Source: Dinochytrium kinnereticum (Eukaryota > Chytridiomycota > Chytridiomycetes > Chytridiales > Chytridiaceae). From it: a DNA stretch of 64,000 bases. The stretch is from positions 62,279-126,278 of the forward strand of contig JADGJT010000009.1 of NCBI GenBank assembly GCA_027604005.1. The letters run 5' to 3'. The position numbers were made by a program, and so were the translations under genes. The notes beneath the pieces are model-generated. The model was not told where the DNA came from. It saw nothing but the letters and a program-made list of their open reading frames with translations, and made no database searches. This document shows positions 50,601 to 63,187 of this stretch, piece after piece. The number at the start of each line of letters is the position of its first letter. The first letter of the stretch is position 1.

Positions 50601-52501
50601 AACATCCGTGCTAAGAACTGAGAAAGACAAGGAAGAAGTGAAACATGAGGAGGAGTTACAGGGTGTTAAATCAAAGCATATGCACGAGCTTCATGTAAGT
50701 TGGAATCCGAGCATGAATCATTATAGTCTATAAAGCACTTAACTATACGTTCTGTTCATTATCTCACACGGGTATCTCATTTGATAAACCTTCTTTTCCC
50801 TTCGTTAATCTATAGGAAATCGAAACGAAGTACAATCAGCAGCTCATGGAGGAATATGAAAAATTCCAAGATTTACAGGCAAATGCAGGGCAAATGCAGG
50901 AGCAATGGCAGAAGCAGATGAAAGACTTTGAGGGTTCGACCCAGCGGGCTCTTGCCGATGCCCAGTCAGAGGCAGAAGCAAGGCTGAACATGAAAAGTGC
51001 GGAGATAGCAAGAGTGAGTCTTACACTAGACGGCACATTTGAGGCTTACCTTGCTTCATTTAAACATAGCTGCATGACGAAACGCACCAACAGCTCTCGG
51101 AATTTGAGGAAATGGCTCAGCAAAATAATGAGGACATAGATTCTGAAATACAAATCCTTTCTGCTCGGTATGAAAAGAAGCTTCGGGCCGAGCGAGAGGA
51201 AGGTGCCAGGCTTAAGGGGGAGAATGGGATCATGAGAAAAAAGTTCAACACTCTAAATAAGGATATTGAGGACAACAAGAACGAGATTCAACGCATGAGG
51301 GAGGATGAGAAGAAGCTTAAGGGGGTTATAGCAATGCTTGAAAAGGAGATTGCGACATTTAAAAAGGATGTGGGTTTAACTTTCTTTCTATATTGTGATC
51401 TATCCTTAGCTTTGGTTACTAGTGGGATAGTGGAGGCTGATAAAATCATAAATCCTTTTCGTGACGCAGATGGCGGAAAGAGATGAGCTTATTCAGGATA
51501 AGGAAAGACGAGTCTACGACTTAAAGAAGAAGAATCAGGAGCTCGAAAAGTTCAAATTCGTTCTTGACTTCCGCATCAAAGAGCTCAAAGAACAAGTCGA
51601 GCCTCGCGAGAACAACATCCAAGAAATGACCGGTCAGATTCGGGTAAGTTTGCAACCTTCAAGCCTTTTGCTAATTACCACCTTTTCGCAGGATATCAAC
51701 TTTGAGCTTGAGATCCTCAACAAGCAGAAAGTTCTATTGGAGGAGGAAATCTCCGAATTCACCTCCAAGCTCGACCAGACTAAAAAGGATTACGCAAAAG
51801 AGCACCGAAGGCTTCATGATATTACGCACTACCTTAAGGTCTTCCGCAACGAGCTTCAGGACGCAATTCAATACATCCAGGAGCCTTCGGTTCTTAAGGT
51901 AGCGATTTCATTTTACTTGACTAGTCGCTGACGCTTGAAAAGAAATGCGTAGAAAATCTTCACCGGAAGTACTGCAATGGAATCACCGACCTTTCACATT
52001 CTGGAATTGATAAGGAAGTGAAAAGAGAATACATGAGGCAGCATGAAGTGCTGAAAGAGCAGATTTCTGATTTGCGAGCCGTAGCGGAGAGTAATATGTC
52101 TGCATACCGTGCGGACAATGTTCACTCTATGATGGAAAACCAATTACTGATTGGGTAAGCAGACATCTCTTTCTCGTTATCTTTCAACCTTACTAACCAG
52201 AACATAAGCGAAATCAACGCTCTTCGTAAGGCAACGAAAGGAAAGATGAGCAAGGTTTGGCATCCTTTTGTTTCGAATTTTTTTCCCGTTTCGTTTCTCC
52301 TTTTTAGGGCTAACTCATAACCACACTCAGATCAAGAGTGCAGAGAGCACCTCTGAGCCCGCGATACTTCAAGTGCTTTCGGCGAAACCCATGAACCCTG
52401 GCGAGCTTCACAAGGGAATTCTTCTTCCGGAGCTGAGGGCCGCGCAAGGCCTGCCGTCTGTCCCCTTTTTCAAATCGGCGATGGTCGCGCCAGCAAAATA
52501 G
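47674..52501 (+). CDS. CFAP57: CFAP57 (WDR65) axonemal WD40 / coiled-coil protein
   Basis: Seventeen exons, all in phase, give 1263 aa, close to the vertebrate length: 47674-47699, 47759-47853, 47921-48126, 48221-48670, 48757-49251, 49291-49596, 49647-49955, 50004-50097, 50141-50367, 50419-50694, 50816-51013, 51070-51369, 51470-51643, 51692-51898, 51943-52154, 52209-52254, 52331-52501. The first 700 residues form two WD40 propellers ([77 protein letters not shown]). Residues 730-1200 are one long coiled coil ([44 protein letters not shown]). A His-rich loop ([19 protein letters not shown]) interrupts the first propeller. CFAP57 is part of the cilium's inner-dynein regulatory apparatus, so this organism has a motile stage. 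Confidence 0.95.
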
Positions 52502-53575
52502 ATTGTTCTTTATAGTGGGCAGTCGGTAAGAGGAGGATTAAGGTTTTGAATCAGAACATTATGTATTTGTACTTCTCTTTAATAACATCGGTAAAACTTG
52601 TTCGAGTCTGTTAAATATTTCAAATTTACCACTACCATCTTAGTCAAGGTTTTGCTTTAGTGATGGACATCTACACCAGGAAGTTCCTATCTGCAATCAT
52701 CCAGACCTCACCATTGTAGGTACACATTATCCTTTTGGGATCTCCACGGATAATTTGTGGCATTTTATGTCTATGTGAAAATGAAACATATGCATTCTGC
52801 CGTTAACGTGTAATGATTTATAACCTTTATGTCTAAACTAAAATAGAAGGTTGTTTTTCACCTACATACCTTTGTACTTTTTTATCTAAGCAGTTCTGGA
52901 AGTGGATGCTGATTTGTCAAGATCAAGCCTTTGATTAACAACCTCCCGTTTAAACTCGACATAAAGCTTGATCATAAATAGCGATACGGGAACGAGACTC
53001 TTCAAGGACATGAAAAAAAACAAACAAAAAAAAACAAAGGAGAGACGGTTCCAAGACAAAAAAAGAACTTTGTTCATACATGCACCAAGCATCAGGAAAC
53101 ACCACTCCCAAAAAAACAAAAAACCCATAGCACTGCAGGTCTCGAAAACGGGCCAACAACCACTCGACCCTTGAACTGCCCTCCAACAGAAAAAGAAGAG
53201 GAAAAAAAAGGATCATAGAGCAAATAAAAGAAGGGATAACGAACGACAAACCCCTCTTCGCCGAACAACGCCGAAGTAGGCAAGCGTTTGAATATAGTGG
53301 CAGTTTAAGGCAAATGCAATATAACGATCGGGTTCAATAAAACCAAGAGAAAAAAGGTTTGTGCATTTCCGCATAGATAAAATAAGAATAAAGATAACAC
53401 AAGAAAGCAAATAATAGAGAAGGTGAGCACACAAAAACAAGAAAAATATAATCGAAATCGTGTTGAGCGACGTCAGAAGTATGATGGCTTCTAACGACAA
53501 CAACAAGGCAGGAGGAGGCATGAGATCGATGAATACAACAAAGAAACACAAAACAAAAGAGTGCCTCCTATTCCC
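52502..53575. other. 3'-3' intergenic region
   Basis: This 1074-bp region lies between convergent genes and is A-rich on the plus strand after 52990. Several frames (for example 52950-53551, minus) are Phe-rich translations of A tracts and are rejected as genes. Confidence 0.5.
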
Positions 53576-55081
53576 TCAGCACTCCAAAGGAGTCATCTGA
53601 ACCTCCGGCTCCGCAGCAGGCGGCACAACCTCCTCAAGCACACTGATCTGCATCGACTCCACTTTACATAGCTCATCAACATCCTTCACATCTAACACAA
53701 CCCTCATCTCCTCCCTCCATTCCTCCGCGATACCAGCCCCAGGTTTTTCTAAAATCAATCCATTTTGCTCGTCTCTCCTCCCAAGAGCAATAGGTGGAGC
53801 AGGATCTGCAATAACGCTTTTCACCTCCCCAACCACAGCTCCAAGTGCATCACGAAGCCTCATCTTGAAAGTCGAAGGGCCAAGACGGTAGGCAATAACA
53901 AGCGGCCATGAGATAGCAAGGAGAAAGATTATAGCAGGGGACATTGCCGCCAACGCGGCCCCCTTTAGCACAGTCTGCATGGATTTAGGAAGTCGACTAA
54001 CCATTCGAGAAGTGGGGCGGAGAATGGCTCCATGAAAGAGGGAAAGTGCGGGCCCGGCCATGTGGACAGCGGAGCGTGTCAATGACCACATCATGGAGTC
54101 GGGCCCCCTTTGTTCCGATGGGGCTGCCGCGCTAATCTTCGAAGGCGACCCAGCGGTTAAGTCAGAGGCTACGTCAACAAACGTCTTGGCGACCGCAATA
54201 ATATCATGAGTAGCGGCGGCAGCAGCAAACTGCGAAGCTTGCTGCGTCTCGATGATAGCGTCGTTGTCAAGCTGGCTAGGAAGAGGCGTCTCGGTTGCCA
54301 TGGTCCATTCTTCGGGATTAGTTTCGGCGACGTGCTCCTCCTTTACTTCAGCCTGTTTGGTTTCCTTAACGGTTCCAAGCTCTGACTCGTCTGACGACTG
54401 TGATGGCAACGACTCCATTGAGATCAGAGTCGATTCTTGAGAGATCGCTTGCAATGTCTTTTCGTGAGCATCATCCTGTTCTTTTTTGCTCGCAACCTCG
54501 GGAGATGGGGGAGCAGCCGACTTCGATTCACCGTCGCGTTCAGTAACAGTAACAGAGGGAGAAAGATCTTCCATCTCCGCGTACTTAGAATCTTGCCTGG
54601 ATTCAAGGGGGCTGACGCCGGCGGGGTTGGAATCTTTGATCTCCTCCTGGTTCCTCTCCGATAGGGGCTTAGTCTCCTCGGTCCCTTGTGCCTTCACTAC
54701 CGATTCAGGTACATCTGAAACCTCCTGTTCAGCGGCACCACCGTTTGACGGGTTCATAGACCTCCGCCTCATTATAGCCGCCTCAGTCGCAGCGACGACA
54801 GGCTGTGCAGACTTCCCGGATGAGGAGGGTGATGAAGATGCCACTGAAGTTCCACTGGCGCTGACGGGAGAAACCAAGGCGACAGGGGTGCTCTTGGATG
54901 GCATGCCCATCTGAATCTTCTGAGGAGGAGGAAGATCATTTGGGACGACGCTTGCTCCCACAGTAGGCGAGGTGCTGGGGTCGCTCGTAGGGGTAGTTCC
55001 GCTACTGGTTGAAGACGGGGAGCGGTTGCCGACAGCATCACCGTTCTTCTTCTTGCTCTTGTTTTTTCTGTTTTTGGTCAT
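53576..55081 (-). CDS. Hypothetical disordered protein with one hydrophobic segment
   Basis: A single exon of 501 aa begins with an ATG at 55081. The N-terminus is very basic (MTKNRKNKSKKKNG), a possible nuclear or membrane-surface signal. Residues 15-290 are Ser/Thr/Glu-rich and disordered. Residues 285-345 are amphipathic (ATHDIIAVAKTFVDVASDL, SLTRSAVHMAGPALSLFHGA), followed by one strong hydrophobic segment at about 360-390 (AALAAMSPAIIFLLAISWPL, VIAYRLG). The C-terminal 110 residues are mixed and acidic (WREEMRVVLDVKDVDELCK). I recognise no family. A C-terminal membrane anchor with a long flexible cytosolic arm is the most natural reading. Length, clean start and stop, and coding composition support a real gene. 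Confidence 0.65.
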   Translation of the reverse strand: MTKNRKNKSKKKNGDAVGNRSPSSTSSGTTPTSDPSTSPTVGASVVPNDLPPPQKIQMGMPSKSTPVALVSPVSASGTSVASSSPSSSGKSAQPVVAATEAAIMRRRSMNPSNGGAAEQEVSDVPESVVKAQGTEETKPLSERNQEEIKDSNPAGVSPLESRQDSKYAEMEDLSPSVTVTERDGESKSAAPPSPEVASKKEQDDAHEKTLQAISQESTLISMESLPSQSSDESELGTVKETKQAEVKEEHVAETNPEEWTMATETPLPSQLDNDAIIETQQASQFAAAAATHDIIAVAKTFVDVASDLTAGSPSKISAAAPSEQRGPDSMMWSLTRSAVHMAGPALSLFHGAILRPTSRMVSRLPKSMQTVLKGAALAAMSPAIIFLLAISWPLVIAYRLGPSTFKMRLRDALGAVVGEVKSVIADPAPPIALGRRDEQNGLILEKPGAGIAEEWREEMRVVLDVKDVDELCKVESMQISVLEEVVPPAAEPEVQMTPLEC

Positions 55082-55517
55082 CTTTTGAATAAAGGAACTG
55101 AGGCCAGTGGTCTTCTCTTGATCTGAAATGCTTCACAGGGAAAAGAGCCAGGAAGTGCACAGAGATGTTAGAGTCGAAGAAAGAAGATGCACAGGAAAGG
55201 GGCAATCCATTCTAGAGGCTTTCTTGAGAGTTAAACATCAGCCGAATCTTCGGAGACGCATTGATGATCACCCCATCAATCGCGATACTCGGCAAAAACA
55301 AGCCTCAATTCCAATCATTCAAAGAAAGCTACCAGGCAGAGCACACAGCGGGCAATTGCACATCCACAGAGCAAGGCATGGAAGATTCTCTTCTCCAAAT
55401 GAGGCCTCGAGTTGGGGTCGCCTGGACGTGTTCTCCGCCACAGGTGCTTTGCAGCTAACATCGCTGCGCAAGCCTGCTGACACCACCCAGTGGCAGACGG
55501 GGTGAAGGAGAATTCCC

Positions 55518-55964
55518 TTACATGATCGACTGACGCTTAGGGAAGTCGACGCTGAATGTAGAGCGGGGTCGAGCACGCTTCTCCGTTTGCGTGTCCTGCG
55601 AGAACGTTCCGGTTGTGTCGGGGGAATCCACCTCTGAGGATTGTCTGACGAAAGAAAAAGAAAACGTGAAATTAGTGGACCACTTCAACAGAGGCAGCCC
55701 CAAGGGGCGAAGCTACTGGCCATCGCCTTCAACCATCAGGAACTATTGCCAGTAGACTTACCATCTGTCGAACTTCTTGTTGAACCCCGTCTTGTCCTCC
55801 ACCCGGCCGCTTCCGCCTTCCGTCCAAGTCAGGGCGAAAGCAGTGGGAGTTGAGGGATGCGGAGAATGCGCGAAGGTCCAGCTGCATACGACGGAGCACA
55901 GTTTGTCGCTGGTGTGGAAGCGAGATGACGGCCATCGGAGGATGCGTGGGACGCCGTCAGTCAT
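55518..55964 (-). CDS. Possible small two-exon protein
   Basis: A frame opening at the ATG at 55964 (MTDGVPRILRWPSSRFHTSD) runs to about KTGFNKK. It can splice at a GTTCGA donor to the acceptor before ACAATCC, giving QSSEVDSPDTTGTFSQD and ending KRARPRSTFSVDFPKRQSIM with a TAA at 55520-55518, about 105 aa. The stronger GTAAGT donor 11 nt downstream gives a stop in this frame, which weakens the case, although another frame passes through it. The protein is basic with no known domain. Reported only as a candidate. Confidence 0.3.
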
Positions 55965-58183
55965 TCGTTCTTTCCCACGGTTGCGTCATTGGAAGCACGT
56001 GTCCGGCCCTCTGGACATGATTTTCACATGCCGTGACAAGTCCTTAATGCTCTTGTTCACGTTAAGTTGGATGTCGCTCAACCACCGCTTTACAGATCAT
56101 GCGGTGCCCCTAACACCGGGAAATTCTGGATGGACAGGGTTATCCTGCTCTCCTGAAGTGACCTCAAAGCTGCCAATCCCAAGCACTTCAAGACGTTACT
56201 TACTGAAGTTTGGCACATATGTAAGCCCCGTTCTCCGTATCAGTCCAGATAATGCAAGAGAAGCAGACTCGGTGTCCGCGGATGTTAAACGCGTTTCTGG
56301 CTAGTATATCTCTCCGTCTTCCGTGCTCATCTCGAGTCTCATTGCTGAGCATTTTGGTGAAAAACATCCGAGTCGTTTGCTATTGAGATGTTCATGGCTC
56401 AGAAAAGTGGAACATGTTATGTAAGTGAGAGAGATATGATACACAGTAGTTAAGGAATGGGGCAGGTGCATTAAGAGGGAACTGATGTCCTTCTAAACTG
56501 GCACACTGAGTGTTTATACTCATCTTATCCTTACAATCCGCGATCTAGCAAAAGCTCAACTCCTGATTGGATGGTATGAGATGTTCCTCCTGAGACTTTT
56601 GGGCTTCTTTAGTCACTTGGCACTTTGAATAGAGGGGATTTGTCAGTCTACGCAACACACTATCATAGTAAAATACACCGAATATTGGCAAGTTCTTCAT
56701 AGTTCACAGGTCTATGCAAAAAAGCATTAGATCTATTCGTTCAATGAGCAATTTAGACACCTCTCCAAGTCTGAAATCTGTCACTTTTTTCCATTGTAGT
56801 TTAGATTTTCCCGACATGCTTCAAGTTTTCCCACATGTTTTAATAAGGAAGGTAGCATCAATTCAACGTGCTTTAATTACGGCCCTTGGGCATCTGCTGG
56901 TTTATATTTACATACTTTTTGTCTATTTATTGTATGATCAGGTTGTGCAATAAATTGAGAGAGTGTCTATTCCAAATTTGAAGTCTAAGGTCCAGTAATC
57001 AATGATCTTGTCCTCGACGCCATATTCGACATGGGCGGTGAAAGGAATGACACAGGCTAGGATTGAAGCAGCTGCGTTTAAAATGATGAAAACTGTTGTA
57101 GTGGAGTTAAAAAAGGCCGGGTGACAAAGAAGAAAAAAAAGAAGTCTTCAAGACCAATGAAGTAGTGTCAAACAAAAGTTGGAGATAGTATCAAGAAAAT
57201 GCGGTTTCAGCATGAAGGCAGATGGGAATAATGCGGACACAAGCCAGGAAAAGCAAAGGGTATGAACAATACTTCAAACTAGAGAAAATAAAAATAAAAA
57301 TAGTGGTTGCTTACCTCCCTCTACTCATTGAACGGCCAAAATATTCTCTTTAAAAGAAATGAACACACCATCAGTAAGTGTCCCTTCCATCACTCAAACA
57401 TCGGCGCGCAACATTAAGCAATTACTAGAAAATGATAATGAAATCTAAAGCTTGCTCTCCTCCCTTCTTTCGAGGCATGTTCAACTCTTTGTCGAGAAAC
57501 AACACCGACGTGGCGATCAAAATCATCCAACGCAAGAAATGTTGATGAAACCATTCCAACTGTGCAGGATTCGTCTGATTCAATCCGAACAACAAGAATC
57601 TCATTATTCACTTTTATCCATAGAAATCCACAAATTCAAGATATTAGGTGTCACGGGAACATCAGGATCAAGGAAAACCGGAAATATGTTGATTTCGCTC
57701 TGTTCTGAGAGCGGAAATGAAATAAATGTCAATGCCAATGCCAATGCCGATTATCATAAATCGTAACAATGGAATAAAAATCAGGGCTTTAGCTAGCATC
57801 TTGTGTCGGCCAAAAAAAAGATGGCCGCTTCTAATAGATGTCCGCATCCTATTCTTGCACATGCCCCCAATAGCCAGTAATGGTGTGGGAGGAATATTGG
57901 GGAAGATATCGCACGTTAAAGCCAAAAAATTTTGGACAACTCTTTGGTGGCACGCACTGTACAATGATCATTGGAACGTTCCTTTCTCCTGCTATTGAGC
58001 TGTTTTGAAGTTTCAAATGTGTAAAAAATAAAAATAAAGGCCCCACAGGCGGCGACTAAAATTAAATTCAAAGTTTCAAAGTCCGAAAGAAAGAAGCCAT
58101 GCAAACCCACTCAAAAAATCCAAACCCATTCATATTGAACGCATCGCCCATCAACAGCCAGGCCTTCAACACACACCCGAAAA
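55965..58183. other. Gene-poor AT-rich region upstream of the anoctamin
   Basis: About 2.2 kb without a believable gene. Short frames occur on both strands (55777-56304 plus; 57414-57964 both), but none has domain features or spliceable partners that I could find. It may hold the anoctamin promoter, a 5' UTR exon or a non-coding transcript. An atgccaatgcca-type hexamer repeat lies at 57727-57750. Confidence 0.45.
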
Positions 58184-61100
58184 ATGGGGCATCATCTTCA
58201 TCAGCCGCAGCAGAAGTACGTCAAGAAGCAGGCAACTCACTCGTCCATGCATGAGGTGTATCACATGCCAGAGTCGGCAAAGTACGAGTTTGAGAGACCA
58301 GTGGTGGTTGAGCAGGAGCCTTATTTAAAGGCAACATCATCCTATCTGAGTACTAGATCAGAAACTATCCCCAACCTTGCATCCATCTCCGTGAGCATCC
58401 CGACGGATAAGTCATTTGTGGATGCCCCGAACACTTTTGTGCATGATACACCTCCCTCTGGTGTGCGCTCAATGGCTATCTCGACGTATGCGAATCTATT
58501 GGTACAGAGATTACTTCCATGGCGACGGGCACAGGCCGAATCGGGAAATATTTTGGGAAGCATGGACGTCCCTATCACCCCACCGCCTGTTGCTGGCACT
58601 GCTAGCATATTACCGCAGAGCAACCCTGCATCGGATCAGGCATTTGTGGAGATTCCCGAGGGCCTGCGGCCGGAGATTTCTGGGCCGGTATATGAAGATG
58701 TCTCCGTGAGATATTGGGCGGGGAGGCTTTTCCTCCTCTCACCGTTAGATGCCGACTTCTTTGATGAAATTGCCATGATAGCAGATGCTGCCTCACGAAA
58801 GAATCTGGATGAGACGCTCGAGCATTACGGTGAGTGAATTTATTACAAGACTGATTCTGTTGTAACTTTTTGGGTCCTCAGCGCAAATGCCGTACTCGGA
58901 TGCGGTCATTAATGCCATCTTTGCTGATAGTTCGACGCATTGGGATGCTGGTATCCTCCAACATATTCTTTCAAAGACTGATACTTTTCATAAAGTTATA
59001 CATTACTCAGTGAAAGGCAATGGACAAATGCATCGTGAGCTCTTCACCCAGTACTTAACCAGCCGTCGACTCGTGTTAGAGATAGAGGATGGCAGCAGAC
59101 AACATGAAAGGTTATTGCGTTTGCCTTTCGCTTTCTGCTTTTTCGTTTAGTTATTGTATGTGGCTTATACCTTTGCTGACCCCACTCTTCAGATACGTTA
59201 AAATCTCATGCCCATTTGAAACCCTTTGCGTTGAGGCCGAGGCCATTGAATTTCGCAAAACTCTAAGAATGCCCGGATATGAAGATATATTGGTAGTGGT
59301 CAGTTTACAACTTCTATTTTATCTTCTTCCATCCATACTTTAATTGTTTACCTTACTTTAATTCACAGGAAGAAGATAACGTGAAGAATTCTGATGATCC
59401 AAAGCTTCCCCCCCACCCAATCCTTCAAGAAGACCCTAACCATCGCATCAAAATCCGTTCACCCCCTTCTGCCCTTTCCCGAGACACCCCAAAGGGCCTG
59501 GAGCCGCGGCCACCCCTCCACCCTCTTTCCTTTAATGCGGGAGAGGTCTTGACGTCTCTTCTTTTTAAGAAACCTGTCGATCCAAACAGATGGTCTGCAG
59601 CATTTAAGCTTCGGTGCCTAAAGCTGTTTGAAGGGGGTAGGCCTGAAGATTATTACTCGGTGCCTTTAGACGCAGGTAATTGTAAAAGGACGTCGGATTT
59701 GCGGAGGAATGCTTCCCAAAAATCTGTCCAAAGTTGTGTGGATAAAGGATGGATCGAGATTCGGAGACATTTTTTTAAACCTTCTCAGAGGAATAACCTA
59801 GTAGGTGCTAGCTTATTTTGTATGACATCGTCAATATGTTCTGACTCACTGATCTCAGATCTACAATATTCTCACACGGTTGCCACGACCTAACATCTTA
59901 AGCCTTGTGGACGCCAAGGTCTATACAACGTTTTTCTCCGTCCACGATGGACCTGCTGATAGGTTATTCCTTGAGAGAGATCCAAAGCTAATAGCCGAGA
60001 CCATCCGGTCTCGTCATGTGCATCATGTTAACGTCTGCTATGAGCTCTATACTTCTCTTAAAGGGTCATGGGGTGGCCCTCTCCTGTTTTTAAGCTATCA
60101 ACCTGTCGAACAGATTCGGTTTTACTTTGGGGAGCAAATAGCTATGTACTTTGCTTGGCTGTGTAAGTCTTCGCCGTGTTTCCATCAAAAGCCACTTTAT
60201 TGACTTTCGGTAATCGCTTTACAATTATCAAAGCCTTCTACACATATTTCTGTTGGCCAGCCGCTATTCTCGGCCTTTCAACCTTTATCTATGGCATCTA
60301 CAGGGCTGTGAATGAGCCTCGGCCCGAACTGCGATTCCTGACTCTCTTCGACAACGAACTCACACCTGTCTTTGCATTTATGATGAGTGTATGGGCTGCA
60401 GTATTCCTTGAAATGTGGAAGCGGCAAAATAGCTATCTTGCTCACGAATGGAATGTTGTTGATTATGAGAGAAGGTCGAGAATCCGACCACAATGGTATG
60501 GCCCTCGTCAACTTTCCATAAACCATATTTTTCTAAAGCATCCATTTTGTAGGAAACATTCCGGCAATACTCGTATCAGTCCCATCACTGACGAAATGGT
60601 TCCATATGAGCATAAACACTATCGTATTCTTCGAAGATTTATTGCGGCTGTGGTCATTGTTGCCGCTGCTGCTGTTAATATTTTTTTGGTGGGGTGCGTC
60701 ATTGTTTATCGCGCGTGGATGAAGATGATTGTGACAGGACCGCTTTCGTCTTGGGTGGCGGGATTTACAGCTTCTTTGGCTTCGCTGGCTATTATCACCC
60801 TGTCGTCGCCGGTCTTTTCGTACTTGGCAAGAGTGTTGACGGATTTTGAGAATAATCGAACGGATAAGGGGTAGGAGTGATTCCTTTTCAGTTTCATCTT
60901 GTTCCGAAGAAGAAGGAAAAAAAAGGAAAAATGCCATCTTGCGAAAAAAAAAGAAAAGAAAAACGCTGTCATTTGATTAGCTGGCTGTTAATGACTTGCA
61001 CGGCGTTAATCTAACTACCTGTTCATCATTACTGTGGTTGACATTCAAGCCATCAAGGTGATCAATTATTCCTCGTTGTTGTCTTCAATATTACAAATTA

Positions 61101-62573
61101 CTTCAAAATTTGTATGGTTAATCTGCCATCCTTTTTTTAATAGACGGACTCATTCTAAAAAACTTCATCTTCGCCGTGGCAAGTATTCCTTTTACCCTAA
61201 AAACAAATCAATAGCTAACTCTTTTCAAAAAGGTGAACAACTTCCTCTCAGTTATGTACATTGCCGTCGTAAAGTCTGTTCTCTCCTCAGGCTCGGGAGG
61301 TTCACTTCTCCTCTTAGGTCAGTTTATTCCTCGGAAGTCAGTTCTTGCGGTACGGATCTAACCAAACTTATATCAGGCGTTTTTCCGGATGACTGTGAAC
61401 TATTACTTGGGAATCGAAGCTGGTACAGGCATCATCGCATCCATTAGGTTCACTTAATTATCCTTTTTGTCCACCTATTTTTTTGTCTCCTAGCATGGCC
61501 GAGTTGATGCTTCAGATGGCTGTCATTTTTGTCGGATTACAATTCTTAGAGCAGCTTAAGGAGATATTTTTACCGTAAGTTGGCAACTGCTTTATTATTT
61601 TGTTTTATTTTTTTTTATTTTTTTTTTTGACTTTGTTCCCGTTAAGGCGATTTTATTCGTCGAGAAGGAGACAGAGGCGTAGGTAAGTGATTACTAGTCG
61701 TATTGGGAAGGAGTTAACGCTTTAGTATTAGAAAGTCTCTCCCGAAGGATGAGCCTAAGCAGTATGTGATTGATAGTGATAAACCAAAGTACACAGAGGA
61801 AGATCTTGGGAGGGATTATTTCCTCAAAGGTATTTATAGGATTTTCTTCCTTTCGCTAACCTTGCCCTCATTACAAAAACAGTAACTCAGTTTGGCTTTA
61901 TCACTCTATTTTCTTGTGCCTTCCCACTGGCCCCGCTTTTCGCCCTCGTCAACAACATGTTCGAAATCCGAGTCGGTACGGTCATTAGCCATTCCCTATA
62001 TATCTCACCCTCTCTTCAGACGCTTTCAAGCTCCTTGTCGATTACCAGCGTCCGTGGGCAAGGAGAGGTAAAGAAGATTTCCACTGCAAGTATCTGATTT
62101 GAAACCTAGCGCAAGGAATTGGACTTATCCAAGATCTTCTGCTCGTCGTTTCATACGTCGGGGTGATTACTAATGCCATTGTGATTGCGTTTGCGAGCAG
62201 CTCGTTTAAACGAGTGGTCGTGGATAGATTTCCGGAGGGATCGCATCTTGCTGTTAGGATTTTGTTTATTGTCATTTTTGAGCACGTTGTGTTTGCAATT
62301 AAGGTAGAAGATCGTGCCGTGCAGTTATCAACGACTTATTCCAATATCATTTCCCCTTCCATAATTATGCAGGACTTCATGCCTCTCATCATTCACCCTA
62401 TTCCACGCAGTGTTCGTATCGCTCAAGCACGTCAAGCCCATTTTTCGAGAAGAGCAACTGGGAAGGATGCGGAGTTTAGTGGGGGTGGGGGTAAGGACCA
62501 TCTTGGATTGGCGGATGGGGGTGATAGTTTTGAGGTTATGGAGAGAGCTTGTGGGTGTTGTAGATGGTTGTGA
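58184..62573 (+). CDS. Anoctamin / TMEM16 family membrane protein
   Basis: This is a multi-exon gene. The ATG at 58184 ([12 protein letters not shown]) opens a 200-residue low-order N-terminus, then the cytosolic dimerisation part ([20 protein letters not shown]). Diagnostic anoctamin pieces follow in order: [56 protein letters not shown] then [12 protein letters not shown]; the long [13 protein letters not shown] loop; [14 protein letters not shown] (about 61232); [20 protein letters not shown] then [77 protein letters not shown]. About ten membrane segments are expected. The family comprises calcium-activated scramblases or channels; fungal Ist2-type members also tether ER to plasma membrane. 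The exon joins between 60870 and 61500 are not fully resolved. The C-terminus is short (CGCCRWL), without Ist2's long tail. Confidence 0.88.
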
Positions 62574-63187
62574 TGATATATCATGTTGTTAATTAGGCAG
62601 ATGTCGGCGTTGGGTGTGATAATGTTTGGTGGGGTGATGAAAGTTAAGAAAACAACCTTTAAATCACCACCATTAAAAAACACAGTCTCAGATCCCATGT
62701 AATATCCAGAGGAAGAGAGAAACACAGAAAAGAAACATGATGCCATGTCGCTTGCGGGTTGAAATGAAAGGCGATTAGATTAAAGCTAGCACGTACATCA
62801 CAGCCTCCGCAAAAACAAACATAAAAATAAACAACAGGCAAAAAAATGTCAATGATAGTAATAAATGAGTGGTGGGGAATGTGCATCAAACAGAACAGTC
62901 GCCGCTCAAAATATATAATTAGGATCACACGATGGGAAGAGACAAATAAAAGGATAGGCAAACAAGGGCATGGGCTTTAATTAACGCAGGTGATTCATAA
63001 AAACAATAATAAAACATCTTGCAAATGCTCTCTGGGTCTATGCTCCCGCAACTTAACTTTCCCCCAGGTCGGGACAAGTGGTCGGTTAAACTGTTGCGTA
63101 GCGCAGCGCTATCATGCCCCCAGGTCGTCGTAGATAAGGGTAACAACGTTACCTAATGAAAAGGTAATCCGATACTTAACGCTAAAA
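62574..63187. other. 3'-3' intergenic region
   Basis: This lies between the convergent anoctamin and PROPPIN genes. It is AT-rich around 62780-62960, and no gene is seen. A frame at 63112-63309 (minus) is an alternative reading of the PROPPIN C-terminus. Confidence 0.4.

Noticed and set aside
52886..53551. Phe-rich hydrophobic frames on the minus strand
   Set aside because: They come from A-tract sequence in a 3'-3' intergenic region and have no conserved features.
55777..56304. 175-residue plus-strand frame
   Set aside because: No domain or membrane features. It overlaps the candidate small minus-strand gene and looks like chance.
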